Of a stretch of 64,000 nt of DNA, positions 47,681 to 57,716 are shown in pieces. The translations under genes were made by a program, and so were the position numbers. Location: the NCBI GenBank assembly GCA_009760855.2, contig WPIO01000116.1, forward strand, positions 1,120,501-1,184,500, in the 5' to 3' direction. Below the pieces are notes generated by a model. It did no database searches. It was not told where the DNA came from and worked only from the letters and a program-made list of their open reading frames with translations. The first letter of the stretch is position 1. Every line of letters starts with the position of its first letter. The DNA is from Cristatella mucedo (lineage: Eukaryota; Bryozoa; Phylactolaemata; Cristatellidae).

Positions 47681-48860
47681 ATGACTAACTCATGCAATCC
47701 ATACAGAGGCAAAGAAGTAACAGGATCCTCGCCGAAAAGAAGAGAGAATGAATACATAAAGAGCCCAGGTAAGTATAATAACCAACAGTGTTCAGGTTTG
47801 CTGTGAACAACCCGCTGGGTGTGGGAAGTGAGCAGTACATTTCGACGGTTAACTGTCTCTGAATTCGCTTTTTCTTTATATCAGATTCTTCTATAGCACT
47901 GCCACCGAAGCGTAGTTATGCTACATGGCTAAATTGGCATGCACTTTGATAGTCCAGGCAGGCTATAGCATAGGTTACATAGCAAGCATTGTTCTAAATT
48001 GATTTAAAATTGTTGGGTGTGCATTAGGAGCTTATAGAATATTTCCATGATTACTGTCGATTTGATTTACTGCCAATAGTTTAGCATATTGGCAATTACG
48101 ACAGAGACATGAATATTGTACGGATTACTCCCAACATGTTTCCCATAAAATAAAGTTCTCCATATTGTTTGCGATGACAATAATAACATATTATATTTCA
48201 ACTGTTGTAGAAACTGAGCTAAAGTCACAGCATTCGCAACGCCCAGCATCATCTGAATTCAACAGTAATGATCTCGACAAAGCTCCCAGTATTGCTGAGC
48301 CAGCTCGTAAACCATCCAACTTAACAGGACGTTCTGAAGAGAGGCGAATTCCTTCAAGGAAACGCCGAGCACCTGCAAACCCTGAACCGATTGACACGAT
48401 GGAGATTGCGACTGATCCGCCCCTACATGAAAGTGAGTCTGGAGAAACCACGAGCAAACGTGTCAGGCTACTAATTAAAGAAGAAAACAATGATGCAATA
48501 TTGGACAGCCGTGTGAAAAAGGAGTACAGTTGTGAGACATGCGGCAAGGTGATCTCTCAGGCGTGCAATTTAAAGGCACACGTCAGAACTCACACAGGAG
48601 AAAGGCCCTACGAATGCACATACTGCGACAAGAAATTTACCCAGTCTGCACATTTGAGCAGTCACTTGATGAGTCATACGGGCGAGAGACCCTATGCATG
48701 CTCAGTGTGTGAACAAACCTTTGCACGCAGGGACCATCTTAGCTCTCACCAACTGGTTCACACTGGAGAACGTCCTTTTGTCTGTGATAAATGTGATGTT
48801 GCCTACACTCGAAGGCAATACTTAAAGTCTCACCAGAAGAACTGTCACAACGTTTCGTAA
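47681..48860 (+). CDS. four-finger C2H2 zinc-finger protein, two exons: join(47681..47768, 48211..48860)
   Basis: Predicted nuclear DNA-binding protein of 245 residues. Exon 1 begins at ATG 47,681 and ends at CCAG|GTAAGT. The 442-bp intron ends TTCAACTGTTGTAG, and exon 2 begins at 48,211. The phase-1 join keeps the frame open, which supports the model. Residues 1-136 are hydrophilic and probably disordered, with basic clusters SRKRRA (78-83) and SKRVR (about 112-116) as likely nuclear signals. Fingers lie at 137-157, 165-185, 193-213 and 221-242, joined by TGERP linkers. Each is C-x2-C-x12-H-x3-H, except the last, which is H-x4-H. Contact helices read QACNLKA, QSAHLSS, RRDHLSS and RRQYLKS. 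AATAAA at 48,902-48,907 is a likely polyadenylation signal. The family is Kruppel-type C2H2 and the target is unknown. The broken paralogue at 14,143-14,788 keeps exon 2 only. An alternative is a start inside exon 2 at 48,174, with the intron unused. Confidence 0.8.
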
Positions 48861-50220
48861 TTACACTGCAGTCGGACGGGTAAAGATGGAGGTTGATTGA
48901 GAATAAACTAAATATTTGTTATTATGTTTTGAAGTTCTTACTTTTGCTTCTGATTTCAAATAATATGCACTGTGTTTTATCTGATCATACCTCTCACATA
49001 ATTCCAAGATCCACATATTTAAATTAATGGCAAATTAAAGCATAGGGATGTCAGCACGACGTGAAAAGTCTGTTTAAATGTTAGGAATACGTTAGCGTGT
49101 CGAATGGAGACAGCTGATTACCCATTCAAAATTACATGCCCGAAGACCTTTCACTTATCATATTCCCCATTTATAAAATTACTGTTCGGCTAAAAACGTC
49201 GATGTCGGCGACCACAAACGGCCAAGCTTGACGTCAGTTAGAAGGAGCTGGTTAGTATGCAACTTTAACCAACGTCGGTAACTCGTGTGTGTGATAATAT
49301 TATTGAAAAATAACAATGCGTCCAATATAGTACCAATAGAGAACTGGCTATCTTTGTATGTGCTTTATAATTACTTTAAAGTAAGAACGATCGAATGGTC
49401 AGTAGAACCACGAGCTGTCAATTACGTATAAAACAAAGCTAGTGATGACACGAGCATGCATGTCTAGTTAACGGCAGAAAGCATAATGCCAGCAATCATG
49501 AGCTCATAAACGAAGAATCCAAGCGAATTAACTGGCTCTACAATAAGTGGATGTGGTCAAGTCAGGAGATGCAAATGTAACTCAGAAGTAGTAATCACAG
49601 AAGATTTATTGGGCCATATCCGTCTAAATGCATGGTGCATAGTAAAATAATGGTTACTACACCGGTAAAGGTTAGTAGGTAAATGACCTCCTCAGGCATC
49701 AACGAATTGGACAATCGGAAACGCTTTAAAGACAACGTTTATTTTAACTTCCCGCTGGTCTTCTGCTTAAGGATTTCTAGTGCCCCTTAATTAAGACATT
49801 ACAAAGCTGGACGTTCAGAGCAAAAATAATTATACTACTGGTTTCACTAGAAATTAAGGCTCTGGTAAGAAATTAGGAAGCTACCATGCTCCTGGCATTA
49901 ATTACATATATTCCATACAAAGACTACATCAATGCTGATGAAGCCTGAATCTAGCATCTTCCATTGGTTCCCAAATGATCAGTTGCAAGCTTCTGGCATT
50001 GATTTATGAACCTATGGGTGCTAGTGGGGGATTATCAAGCTTCATCCTTCGTGGCTTGATTTCGGTAATGCCTGGTTAATGCTGGTATTAGGATGGTACA
50101 GATTTTTTGTATTCACATTTGAAGATTTTAAGATGGGACAGGTTTTTTTCACTGAAAGATTGAGCAGGGTACTTCCTTCCGTTCGGAGTAAGGTAGGTAC
50201 AAGCTGCAGTCAGAGAATAT
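48075..50220 (+). repeat. inverted duplicate of 12,625-14,950
   Basis: Covers the last part of the intron, exon 2, the 3' flank and the start of an R1 copy (minus). Exon 1 and the 5' flank lie outside the duplicated part. Confidence 0.85.
48902..48907 (+). terminator. polyadenylation signal AATAAA
   Basis: 42 bp after the zinc-finger stop codon, in the usual position. The broken paralogue has lost it (ATTAAA-like at best). Confidence 0.6.
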
Positions 50221-51610
50221 GAAGTTGGGGGCTCAAATCAAGGCTCAGAACACTAAAGGCAGTAATTTTTCAGCTGATCGTTGAATTAGTCTTCGATCGA
50301 TTTTTGGAGTATTTTGCTGGTATTTAGACAGACATTAGAAGCGTGGCCCAGTTGAGCTAGTTCCATATAGGTTTTGGGAACTTAGTCTGAGTTTACGTAT
50401 TCTCTAACTTACAGTAAAATAGGACTACAAATCGAGGAAGCTATGTGCTTGCATGAGCAATGAAGACCGATAGACCTAGTCATTCATACAATTCTAAGAC
50501 TGTTCAGGTTTAGATAAGTTGCAATAGTGAACGAGACGGTACTTAAATCAGCCGTTCAGTTGTACTACTGATTAATAGCATGTCTTCCATTACACACAAG
50601 CGACTTCCCAATTCATTCCGAAACAGTAACTATCCCATCACAAAGGAGCAAGTGATCCTTATATTCGAAAAAGTGTTAGGAACACTAACTCTATTAAACG
50701 ATAAGGCAGGTAAAGATAGAAGCCAAAAACAACCTTCTAAGTTTTGTTTGGTAGTTATGCCGGCTCGGTCATCACATCACATGAATTTTGAATAAAGTTT
50801 ACCTTGCCGATCCGTAAGTCTACTGGCTATGTCGAAAATTCGAAGGGTACTATAATTGAGGTCGGATCAGTCGACAGAACTAGGTATTGATGCGATCCAA
50901 AATTTAGATAGAGGATCCTTTATTCAATTCATGGCTAAGAAAGTTTGCCGTTTGATCGACGATGAAAGTGAGACTAAATTTATGGCAGGTTTTTTCTAAT
51001 TTGAGGGTCCCCTCCAGCTTGTAACTCGGAAATTCAAAGAGTGCCTGGGCATTGCAGCTTACACTAATAGTGAACGAGGCCACTGACTGCTTCACAAGAG
51101 GCAATAACGACATGCAATCGCGAGGCTACTCTCTATAGGTGCACTGCATGCATAGAAGCTGGAAAGAGACGAAACGTCAGGTCACACCAGTAAGACCAGA
51201 ACACCAGCCACACTGGAAAGTGACACACGTTCTTTTGGCCATTAAACCGATGCCTTCACCCATTTAGCTGATGGAACTTAGCTGCAGAGGTTTTGTGCAC
51301 TGCTGCCCTGGTGAGGCTAGGGTAGGGCAACATAGTAGGGATGCCTCACCCACGGTAGGAGATTAAATACATATTAGTCGAGCTTACTAGTTTGCCCAGT
51401 AGCAGGTAATAATGCAGGCCTAGAGTTCCAGTGTCAGAATTGCACGAATATATATTTAATATATAATATTACATTGTAATGTTATTCTATAGATTACATA
51501 TTATCATATATATATATATAATACTATATATATATATTATTAGATATAGAATAAGATATATATTTCATGCACTCTTGATCGCAAGGGGTAGTTTATGTGC
51601 GACTCAGTAC
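49730..51610 (-). repeat. composite repeat R1, minus-strand copy
   Basis: Matches 30,550-32,000 in the same orientation (GCTCTGGTAAGAAATTAGG, then TAATGCCTGGTTAATGCTGG and CACTGGAAAGTGACACACGT). An A/T-rich expansion at 51,445-51,545 interrupts it. The modules at the left end of the longer copies (SINE1/SINE2-like) are absent because the zinc-finger block takes their place. Confidence 0.78.
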
Positions 51611-51740
51611 TACCTAAAACCATTCACCAGTCAATGGTCGAGAGAATTATGTTAGTTTATCACCCCAGCCGACAAACATAACGTTGACCATATCCGAATA
51701 CGGAAAATATAACTAAGAACAAGTAATAAACGGGTAATAA

Positions 51741-51903
51741 AAAAATCCTAGCTGATTAAACAGCCTCTTTTTGTATAGCGACCAAGAGCCTTGACGGATA
51801 TCACCACCTTTTGAGGTAGCGATAAAGAATCACCCACAGACAGGAATCGAACCCACGACCTCGGGGCCGAGGTCGGGAAAGCAACCGCCTTACCTAGTGA
51901 GAT
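51741..51903 (-). mobile_element. SINE1 copy
   Basis: The minus strand has CACTAGGTAAGGCGGTTGC, an intact B box GTGGGTTCGATTCC and the SINE1 body. It is among the best preserved copies. Confidence 0.85.
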
Positions 51904-51904
51904 A

Positions 51905-52790
51905 TATGCATTAGATATAGCACTCTCAGACAACTCGATCCCTTCCTTGGAGCTTTACGTTTGCTGCAAAGGAAAACGCGATTACGTCGAGAGTAGTATC
52001 ATGCTTAATAAACAACATGAACAAAATGGTTAGCGGTCACTTGCACATAGTCAGCATGCAAATGTGGTTAGAGGCAGTATGCAAAGTGTCAGCACAGATA
52101 AGCACATGAAGGACAAATCGCAAGTATCCGCTAAATGCTGTCCGAAACAGGTGTTTTTAGTTCCTTTTCAATGTGGTAAAGTAAGGAGATGTTCTGACTC
52201 AAGTTGGCAAAGTGTTCTAGGCTTTGAAAGCATAAGAACTGAATGCACGGTTTCGAAAGGATTCCAGGTTTGTATGAAATAGTGGTAAACGGTTGAATTC
52301 CGTAAAGCAGGTGGTACTATGCTTTCCTGGTGGGGATTAGATCTGAGAGATAGGCTACAGCCAAAGAATGAAGTGACCTAAAAGAGAGCGACAAAACCTT
52401 GAAGTCGATCCATTGCTTGACCAGAAACCAGTTCAGGTCGGTCAGAAGTAGTGTGTTGTGGTAAATGCTACGTTCACGACTGCCAATCATAGCTGCCGAG
52501 TTTTGCTAAAGCTGTGATCGCCTGATTGCACATGCCAGTAGGCCAGCAAGCCGTGGGTTACAGAAGTCATTTTGAGATATAGTTACTGCGACGCTTACGA
52601 CAGACAAGAATATCTGCAGCGGTTCGCACTTGCTGTAACAAGCTGAATGCAATTTCCGGCAGCCCAACAAGCACTGAGTCACAGAAGTCAAGTCGGGGCG
52701 ATGCAAATGCATGGACATATCTCTGCTCGGAACTCCTTGCCGACCTGCCTCAAAAAATCGTCGACCTAACCACATATCAGAAGAACCGAC
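51905..52790 (-). mobile_element. L2-A 3' end and C-terminal region with internal duplication
   Basis: 3' UTR and C-terminal codons on the minus strand, then at about 52,575 a ~135-bp stretch of the same C-terminal region appears a second time (to 52,718). The same arrangement occurs at 54,040-54,230. 52,720-52,790 is a short L2-A piece in plus orientation. Confidence 0.7.
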
Positions 52791-52794
52791 TTAC

Positions 52795-53231
52795 TTCTAA
52801 ACTTTTTACGGTAAGGGGATGTTCTAATGCATTTCGGAAGGAATTTCCAGGCCTTGGGAGCATGCGAAGTAAATGCACGGTCTCTAAAGGATTTGAGGTT
52901 TTTACGAGTATAGGTATACTGTTGGATTAGGAAAAGCATGTGGTACGATGCACGGCTAGGTGAGGGAGTATATCAAAGATATAGGCTCCAGCAAAGGAAT
53001 GAAGTGACCTAAAAGTGAACGACGAAACAACGAAGTCAATCCGTTGTTTTACAGCTAGCCAGTGCAGGTCGGCGAGAAGTGGAGTAATGTGGCAATTGAG
53101 ACGCCCACGACAGACAAGCCTAGCTACAGAGGTTTGCACAAACTGCAATCGCCAGATCGCACATGCTGGTACGCCAGAAAGCAGTGAGTTGCAGAAGTCA
53201 AGACAGGATGTCACGAATTCGTGGACCAACT
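52795..53231 (-). mobile_element. L2-A C-terminal fragment
   Basis: Minus-strand codons with LLADLHWLAVKQRIDFVVSS and AKLVHEFVTSCLDFCNSLLS. It joins at about 53,232 to an L2-B piece in the opposite orientation. Confidence 0.8.
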
Positions 53232-53690
53232 TTGCCAAGGCCCGCCACGGCTTGGCTCCTTCATACCTAGCTGAACTGCAGCATCAGTTTCAGCCTGTTC
53301 GCGCCCTCAGGTCCTGTGTGGACAATAAATTAGCTGTCCCTTTCCTCCGCTTAAAGACAGTGGGCGACAGAAGCTTTAGCTCTGCAGGTCCTAGACTGTG
53401 GAACTTGCTTCCACAATTCTTACGCAACCACATCTACTCTCCAACTGCCGACGATGGCACATCTTTTTCAGCAGTTCTGGACTGCTACTTCTATGCTACT
53501 CACTACCTCAACTGCTCTCCTAACTCTGCTATGCTTCCCACTTTCTCTTTGTTGTGTGAGACAAAGTCTTTTGGCTACCAAATGCGTACCGAAAGCCGCT
53601 TAGGCTGTGAGTGGGCTATACAAAACTCTCCTGCGTAACACCCACATGGTCTTTATGACTTGGTGGAGTTACTGACGGAGATACATACAT
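53232..53690 (+). mobile_element. L2-B C-terminal region and 3' end, well preserved
   Basis: Open from the junction to a stop at 53,636-53,638 (HGLAPSYLAELQHQFQPVRA, then NKLAVPFLRLKTVGDRSFSS and LWNLLPQFLRNHI). The 3' UTR and an ATACATACATTAC tail follow. Confidence 0.85.
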
Positions 53691-53693
53691 TAC

Positions 53694-54890
53694 GTGGTCT
53701 GAAGCAAGTCGCGAGGGAGTTCCAAGCTTTGGCAGCATACATACTAAATGCACGGTTTCCGAACGATTTGAGGTTAGTACGAGGGAGTGGTAAACTGTTG
53801 AATTCAGAAAAGTGGGTGGTACGACACTTGGCATGGTTGGGGAATAGATCAGAGAGATAACCAACAGCCAAACAATAAAGTGACCCACAAGTGAGCGGCA
53901 TAAACTTTAAGTCGATTCGTTGCTTGACTGGGAGCCAGTTCAGGTCGGTGATAATTGATGTGATGTGGCAACTGCTACGTTCACTACAGACAAACATAGC
54001 TGCAGAGTATTGCACAAGCATTAATCGCCTGATTGCACACCTGCCGGCCAGAAACCGGAGGGTTACAGAAGTCAAGTCGAGATGTGCCTACTGAGAAGCT
54101 CACAACAAACGAGAATGTATGCAGGGTTTCGAACTTGCTGTAACAACCTGGCTGCAAATTCCTGCAGCCCAACAAGCAGTGAGTCACAGAAGTCAAGTCG
54201 GGACGTAGCAAATGCATGGAGCAATTTAGACGGAATTTTCCTAACTTAGCAAGCCAGACTTTTCGCAACGTCTCATGTTTAAAATTGGTCTGGTTTGACT
54301 GTTAAACCAACACTTTTATGTAATGCAAGGTCAGCTTAGACCACGTCACCCACAACTTCGGGCTGCCTCGACATTACCTAGACCGTTACAGATAATTTGG
54401 TGCATCATTGTTTGAACATTCTGGAAAATAAATCGTTTTTCCATAGCTAGTAAGGTGGTTCTATCACAATTTAATTTCAAATTGTTTGTTGGCATCCATG
54501 TAAGGATGATATCGTCCATACGTGTGACCAGGAAAACGAAAGGATACAACGTGTTTGACATCTCAGACGGATCATAACAGAGTATGAGTGACTACTGCAT
54601 ATTAGTCAAAGCTTCAAACATCCAGGTCAGTAATATTGACCAGGGATTGAGTATCTACCTTGAAAAAACAGGAATTAGTTCAGATCCTGGATGTATCATA
54701 TTCTCTTGGAAAATTCTGTAGCTGATCTTTGCCGATTTGGATAAATACTACAGAGTTTAGTTCACTCTACTACTCTTGAGTCTCCCATGGAAAAAACCTG
54801 GCCCTTAGCTAAGGACGCCATTGATGCCCATGGCAGATGGGAGTTTCTTAACGAAGAATTGGTTATTTATTCCAAAAGAAAATGCCAGTA
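53694..54890 (-). mobile_element. older L2-A copy, C-terminal region and RT piece
   Basis: Minus-strand C-terminal region (a YLSDLFPNHAKCRTTHFSEF motif), the duplicated segment at 54,090-54,230, and the post-catalytic region at 54.35-54.56 kb (WMPTNNLKLNCDRTTLLAME). It lacks a 3' end because the L2-B tail abuts it at 53,690. Confidence 0.7.
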
Positions 54891-54894
54891 CTAA

Positions 54895-55560
54895 CGTGTG
54901 GTTAGTTGCAGCATTCGCTCTCTCAGTACAAATCGTCACATAAAGAACAAATCTCAGCTACACGCTAAATGTCTTGATAACTATATGCATTTCTAATTAT
55001 TTTTTAAAGTGTGGTAAATTCAGGGTATGCCGTTGAGCAATTCGGGAGAGAATTTCCGATTTTAATAGCACACAAACTAAAGGTACGGTCTGCAAAGGAT
55101 TCGAGGTTTGCACGAGTTATATGTCGGCAGTAAATTTCCGAAAAGCGGGTGGTACGGCACTTTGCTAGGTGGATGATTATACTTTATAGGTATGCTAGAG
55201 CCAACGAATGAAGGGAGCTAAAAGTGAGAGAGAAAACCTTGGAATCAGTTCATTGGTTGATTAGTAGCCAGTGAAGGTCGACGAGAAGTGAAATGACGTG
55301 GCAACTGCAAAGCTCACGAAAGACAAGCCTAGCTTCAGAGTTTTGCAAAAGCTGCAATCGCCTGATTGCACAGCCAGCGGTCAGTTACAGAAGTTGCGAA
55401 GGGATGTCTCAAAGGCACGAACCAACTTGGACGTGGTGTCCTTATCTAAGCAAGCACGAACTTTAGCAAGGTTACGTAGCTGAAAGTAGGCAGGTTCGAC
55501 TGTGGAGCAGATGTGGTCGCAAAATGAAATATCACTTCGGAGGAACCCCGTGCCTCAGAG
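54895..55560 (-). mobile_element. L2-A 3' UTR and C-terminal fragment
   Basis: Diverged minus-strand copy from 3' UTR to the AKIR-equivalent segment (CTAAGCAAGCACGAACTTTA). Confidence 0.7.
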
Positions 55561-55589
55561 CTGGTGATATCAGTCGATCTGCGTTCATT

Positions 55590-55884
55590 ATTATTAATAA
55601 CAATAAAAATAATAATAATGCATTCGATATAGCACCCTCAGAGAACTCAATCTTTGGCTAGGTGCTTTAATGCTGTTCAGCCTGTCTGAGATAGGACCTG
55701 AAATTAAAACACAGCATTTCCAGTGATGCCCAAGCATGACAGGATGAGTTCCCACAGGAAGCAGGGATCAATAGCATCAAAAGCTCCCGGGTGATCGAGA
55801 AAACCGAGAATAGACTCTCTAGCTACACCTGCATTCTTAAGTAGATCGTTGTGTGCCACGACTGACTCCAGTGCCTTTGCTTAT
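55590..55884 (-). mobile_element. L2-A chimera: 3' terminus joined to RT palm
   Basis: 55,590-55,672 is the tail and terminal motif. At 55,673 it switches to an RT segment (TGAGATAGGACCTG) with more than 1 kb missing between. Confidence 0.65.
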
Positions 55885-56067
55885 AATAAATAATAAATGC
55901 TATCTGTTTTAACAGACTCTTTTTGTATAGCGACAGAAGAGCTTTTATGGCTATCATCACTGCTTGCAGTGGCGATAAAGGATCGCCCACCGCAGGATTC
56001 GAACCCACGATCTCAGGGCCGAGGTCGTGTAAGGCAGCCGCCTTACCAGTGAACCATTACGGCTCAC
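55885..56067 (-). mobile_element. SINE1 copy, best preserved
   Basis: The minus strand starts GTGAGCCGTAATGGTTCACT, with an A-box-like TGGTAAGGCGGC, a perfect B box GTGGGTTCGAATCC, the SINE1 body and an ATTTATTATTTATTATAA-type tail. It lies within an L2-A RT segment that resumes at 56,068. Confidence 0.88.
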
Positions 56068-56220
56068 CCTCTCCTCAACTCGCCTACATAATGGTAGAAG
56101 GGGTACTATTTGGTAGTTGCTAAAGTTCTTGTGGACATTTATTAAAATCTGCTGAAATGCCGACATAAACAAGCAGAGAGAATAGGCCTAAGTCTGCATT
56201 CTTACATGTTGTACAAGACA
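56068..56220 (-). mobile_element. L2-A RT piece with the shared chimeric junction
   Basis: Continues the host L2-A after the SINE, then crosses into CTGCTGAAATGCCGACATAA, the same join seen at about 35,669. Confidence 0.6.
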
Positions 56221-56419
56221 AAAAGACCAATTCTGGATCCTTGGAGTAAATAGCTGTTACGTAAGATTGTTTCCAATTTCAATTCCAATATTGAACAAGT
56301 ATTCGAACTGTTTGCCGTAATAATGTTATTAAACGGTACTACTAAAGATACAAAAAAGTTACCTATAAACTCGACCTGATGTATAGATAAAAAGCCGCCA
56401 TAATTATTGCTTCGATAAA

Positions 56420-56720
56420 TATAATAATACCAATGCATTTTACAAAGCACCCAAAGAGAACTTAATCTCTTTCTAGGTGCTTTACATTTTCCGCAAAGGT
56501 AAAGGCAATTGAATGGTAAGTAAAATCATGCTTGAAAAACAAACACGATGAATAACATGGTTAGGGGTGACATGCACAGGGTCAGCATGCAAATGTGGAT
56601 ATTAGCAGCATGCACAGTGTCAGCACGCATAAGCGCATCAAGGACTGATCACAGGGGCCCACTAAATGCTGTCCTAAATAGGTGTGTTTTAAGTTGCTTG
56701 ATATTTAATAACGCTAGTTA
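56420..56720 (-). mobile_element. L2-A 3' end fragment
   Basis: Tail, terminal motif and 3' UTR (GGTTAGGGGTGACATGCACA), stopping just inside the ORF end. Confidence 0.85.
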
Positions 56721-57450
56721 GAACTCAATAGACATACTATAATATATATATATTTAAACACTTTCCCTCAGACTAAGCTTATATATGCAATAACTATGCT
56801 ATACGAAGCAGCAAAACAGAAGGATTTCAAGGTTTATTGTTGCCTGCTTCCCATTGGTACATGCGGTAATTAATAAACACTAGCTTGATTATGATAATTT
56901 AGAAACTTCAATATCAACCTCAACAATTGAACTTCGACATCGCACATTGCAGCGTTTCTTTTTGCTCAAAATACCGTATCTTCTTGAAAATAAGAGACAC
57001 TTAATTATAACAAGCACCCATAGATAAGACGTGGAATCTTGACAATGTCACGCTTCGTACTTGCTCTAATTGATTAGTGATCTGGATATAAATTGGTAAC
57101 AAGGCTCAATGACAGCATTCTCGATTTATGGGTCAGAGGCATTTATTGAGTTTCGTTTGATCTGCTTCGAGTATTCCGTAAGTAACGGATGGCACTTTCT
57201 TAAGAAAGTCTAAGAATACATGCCGCGTTCGTTTGCAAAGAAACTACTCTTTCAGCTAAGTCTTATTTCTTTACTCCCACAACTGAAATGCTAGCCCTAA
57301 TTCTATTAAACCTGGTTTTACGGGAGTATCCGGACTAGTCCCAGTGGCTGACTCCTTCTGTGCGAAATTTAGATCTCTTTCGTTAAAAAAACGTTAGGCA
57401 CTGGATAATTATGCTTAACTTAAATAAGATTGTTAACTCGGACTTTGTTT
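56721..57450. other. low-copy A/T-rich sequence, no gene seen
   Basis: No frame or repeat recognised. Confidence 0.4.
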
Positions 57451-57451
57451 T

Positions 57452-57716
57452 AGAACAGCACTTAGTGGGTCCCTGTGATTCTTCCTTCCCGAGCTAATGC
57501 ATGCTGACACTGTGCAAGCTGCTGCTAACCAAATTTGCATGCGGATCCTGTGCACGTCATCCATAACCATGTTGTTCATTTTGTTTGTTTCTAATGCATG
57601 ATATTAGTCACCATTCCATTGCATTTCCCTTTGCAACAAATGTAAAGCGCCTAGAGAGAGAATGAGTTCTCTGAGGGCACTATATCAAGTGAATTATTAT
57701 CATTATTATTATTATG
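57452..57716 (+). mobile_element. 5'-truncated L2-A 3' end
   Basis: Begins at the last codons (ACAGCACTTAGTGGGTCCCT) and ends in a TTATTATTATTATGG tail. No clear target duplication. Confidence 0.85.

Noticed and set aside
48191-48547. 118-codon minus-strand ORF opposite the zinc-finger exon
   Set aside because: It is a shadow of the conserved coding strand. The plus frame has recognisable fingers and splice sites.
53015-53638. 207-codon ORF that looks like a single protein
   Set aside because: It runs antisense through an L2-A fragment (to about 53,231) and then sense through an L2-B fragment. It is a chance fusion at the junction of two elements.
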